From NCBI GenBank assembly GCA_002282015.1, contig NCIJ01000003.1:164729-228728 (forward strand): 64,000 nt of DNA, in the 5' to 3' direction. Below the pieces are notes generated by a model. That model made no database searches. It had not been told where the DNA came from and saw only the letters and a list, made by a program, of their open reading frames with translations. Made by a program: the position numbers and the translations under genes. Below are positions 62,877 to 64,000 of the stretch, piece after piece; position 1 is the first letter of the stretch; each line of letters begins with the position of its first letter. Source of the stretch: Sulfuricurvum sp. 17-40-25. GTDB lineage: Bacteria; Campylobacterota; Campylobacteria; Campylobacterales; Sulfurimonadaceae.

Positions 62877-64000
62877 TTATTGCAGCAGTTTTAACACATT
62901 TTGCTGTACTGCATTCGCCTGACTCATAGCATATGAACCCGCTTGTGCAAGAATATTGTATTTAGAGAAGTTTGCACTCTCTGCCGCAAAATCAACATCA
63001 CGAATATTAGATTCAGCCGCTATTCACCGTTGAAATCATTTGATTTTGTACCGAACCCATATCTGCTCTGATGCTGTCAAGCAATTTCTGTGCAGACTGC
63101 GCAATATCCATAGTAGCCATTGCCCCTCTAAGACTCGTAACCCCTGCACCGATACCGCCGGAAAGCATTGTCTCCTGCGCAGCATTTGCTGCCGCACCCA
63201 GTGCCAAAGCATCTGCCGAAAGAACATTATTTCCGACACTGTCAAGATTTAATGTCGTAGCATACTGTGCCGAAATGACGCTATCAGCACCTGCTGAAAA
63301 CGAAATATCTCTACCTGTCTGGTTGGTCAACGTCAAACGGCCATAGTTCGTCCCCTCAATACCGCCAATACCACCCGCAGTCGCAGAGATAACCATTCCA
63401 CGGCCGTCAAGTGACGTAAGCTCCAGTTTTCCGGTTGAGTCAATAGACGCACGTACACCCGTTTCGGTTGTTTTAGAGTTGATCGCATTGACCAATGTAC
63501 CGTCAGAATCGTTTGCCTTAACGCTGTAATCACCCAACGTAACACCGTTGATTTTGAACCCGCTTAAGTTGGTCACTGCAATTGCAGCTGTTGAAGTAGA
63601 TACAACCGTTGCTTTTGCCGTTACACCCACGACCGAACTGTTTTTATTGATCATCGTCGCCAATGCGCCCAAACCGGTCCCTGCTGAGATGTCCATAATA
63701 ACGTCAGCCAGTTTAATATTAAAACCGTTTGCGCTGATTTGAAAAGAGGCAGTAGATGCTACTGATCCCGTTGCCGTAATCGTAGCTGATGTCTCAAAAC
63801 GAGAACTTCCGATAACCGCACTTTGCGTATTTCCGATACTTGCTTTGATCGTCTGGTTGGAATACGCGCCGATTTGAAACTCTTTATTCGTAAAAGAACC
63901 CGCCAGTAGACTTTGCCCATTGTACGATGTTGTTGTAGCAATCGTGTTAAGAGACTCGATCAAACGGGTAATATCCGCCTGCAACGCTTTACGTGAATCT
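62877..64000 (-). pseudogene. Flagellin gene with out-of-frame C-terminus (N-terminus outside window)
   Basis: The minus strand reads as a flagellin from the right edge (DSRKALQADITRLIESLNTI, TTSYNGQSLLAGSF) through a Ser/Thr-rich variable region up to [11 protein letters not shown], then hits a stop (63013-63015). The conserved C-terminus continues in the next frame from 63020 to 62877: [20 protein letters not shown] ... NVLKLLQ. Expected family residues between the two parts (ISVTQVNVK-type) are missing, so a deletion of about 29 nt is the simplest explanation. The product without D0 cannot build a filament. Alternatives are a sequencing or assembly error, or a decaying paralogue. Confidence 0.8.

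Overview
This 64-kb window comes from the chromosome of a member of the Campylobacterota (the former epsilonproteobacteria), probably a free-living Sulfuricurvum/Sulfurimonas-type organism. Four things point there: the gene order argS-tatA-gmk-acidic protein-fliR-ABC-tsf-rpsB and the trxA/trxB neighbourhood (both remembered from Helicobacter and Campylobacter), a short FlaC-type flagellin, a complete pseudaminic acid pathway, and an S10/spc ribosomal operon without rpmD (L30). The genus cannot be fixed from sequence alone. I see no tRNA, rRNA, CRISPR array, insertion sequence or prophage.

Layout. 1-4.2 kb (minus): the start of an unidentified protein, endonuclease IV, a PLP aminotransferase, a lipoprotein and an aldo/keto reductase. 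4.2-8 kb: an unusual Y-family polymerase, a J-domain protein, an N-carbamoylputrescine amidase and a FlaC-like flagellin. 8-16 kb (minus): argS, tatA, gmk, a very acidic receiver-like protein, fliR, a LolD-type ABC ATPase, tsf and rpsB, interrupted by one divergent gene for a degenerate phospholipase-D-like protein. 16-20 kb: a porin-like protein, Bcp peroxiredoxin and an aldehyde dehydrogenase. 20-24 kb (plus): truncated haemoglobin, ilvE, an SPFH protein, hisIE and two small membrane proteins. 24-32 kb (minus): a radical SAM protein, purF, dapB, trxB, trxA, a YraN-like protein, an orphan cytoplasmic formate dehydrogenase and a short-chain dehydrogenase. 32-34 kb: a CvfB-like RNA-binding protein, a small unknown gene, a PpnP-like protein and a Sel1-repeat protein. 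34-45 kb (minus): one long operon rpsJ to infA, driven by a strong sigma-70 promoter. 45-48 kb: an ATPase, an outer-membrane barrel, rnhB, a small unknown gene and the SRP RNA.

48-64 kb is a flagellar filament and glycosylation island. fliD and the next transcription unit each start with a sigma-54 promoter, the second a perfect match. Behind the second, pseB-C-F-G-H-I make CMP-pseudaminic acid. They are followed, with overlapping or nearly touching genes, by a glycosyltransferase-like protein, an oxidoreductase, a DegT aminotransferase, a GNAT acetyltransferase, an ATP-dependent sugar amidotransferase of the PseA/WbpG type, an amidase-signature enzyme and a Maf-type flagellin glycosyltransferase. 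The oxidoreductase, aminotransferase and acetyltransferase look like a cassette that turns a hydroxyl into an acetamido group. The amidotransferase would turn an acetamido into an acetamidino group. The amidase sits where a HisH/HisF ammonia supply would be expected, and may replace it. At the end, facing the island, lies a flagellin gene whose conserved C-terminus is out of frame through an apparent short deletion.

Smaller points: three genes have a -10 hexamer only 6-7 nt before the ATG and no Shine-Dalgarno sequence, suggesting leaderless mRNAs. Several genes have their stop codon inside the terminator hairpin. All coordinates, motifs and starts were read by eye; no database search was run.
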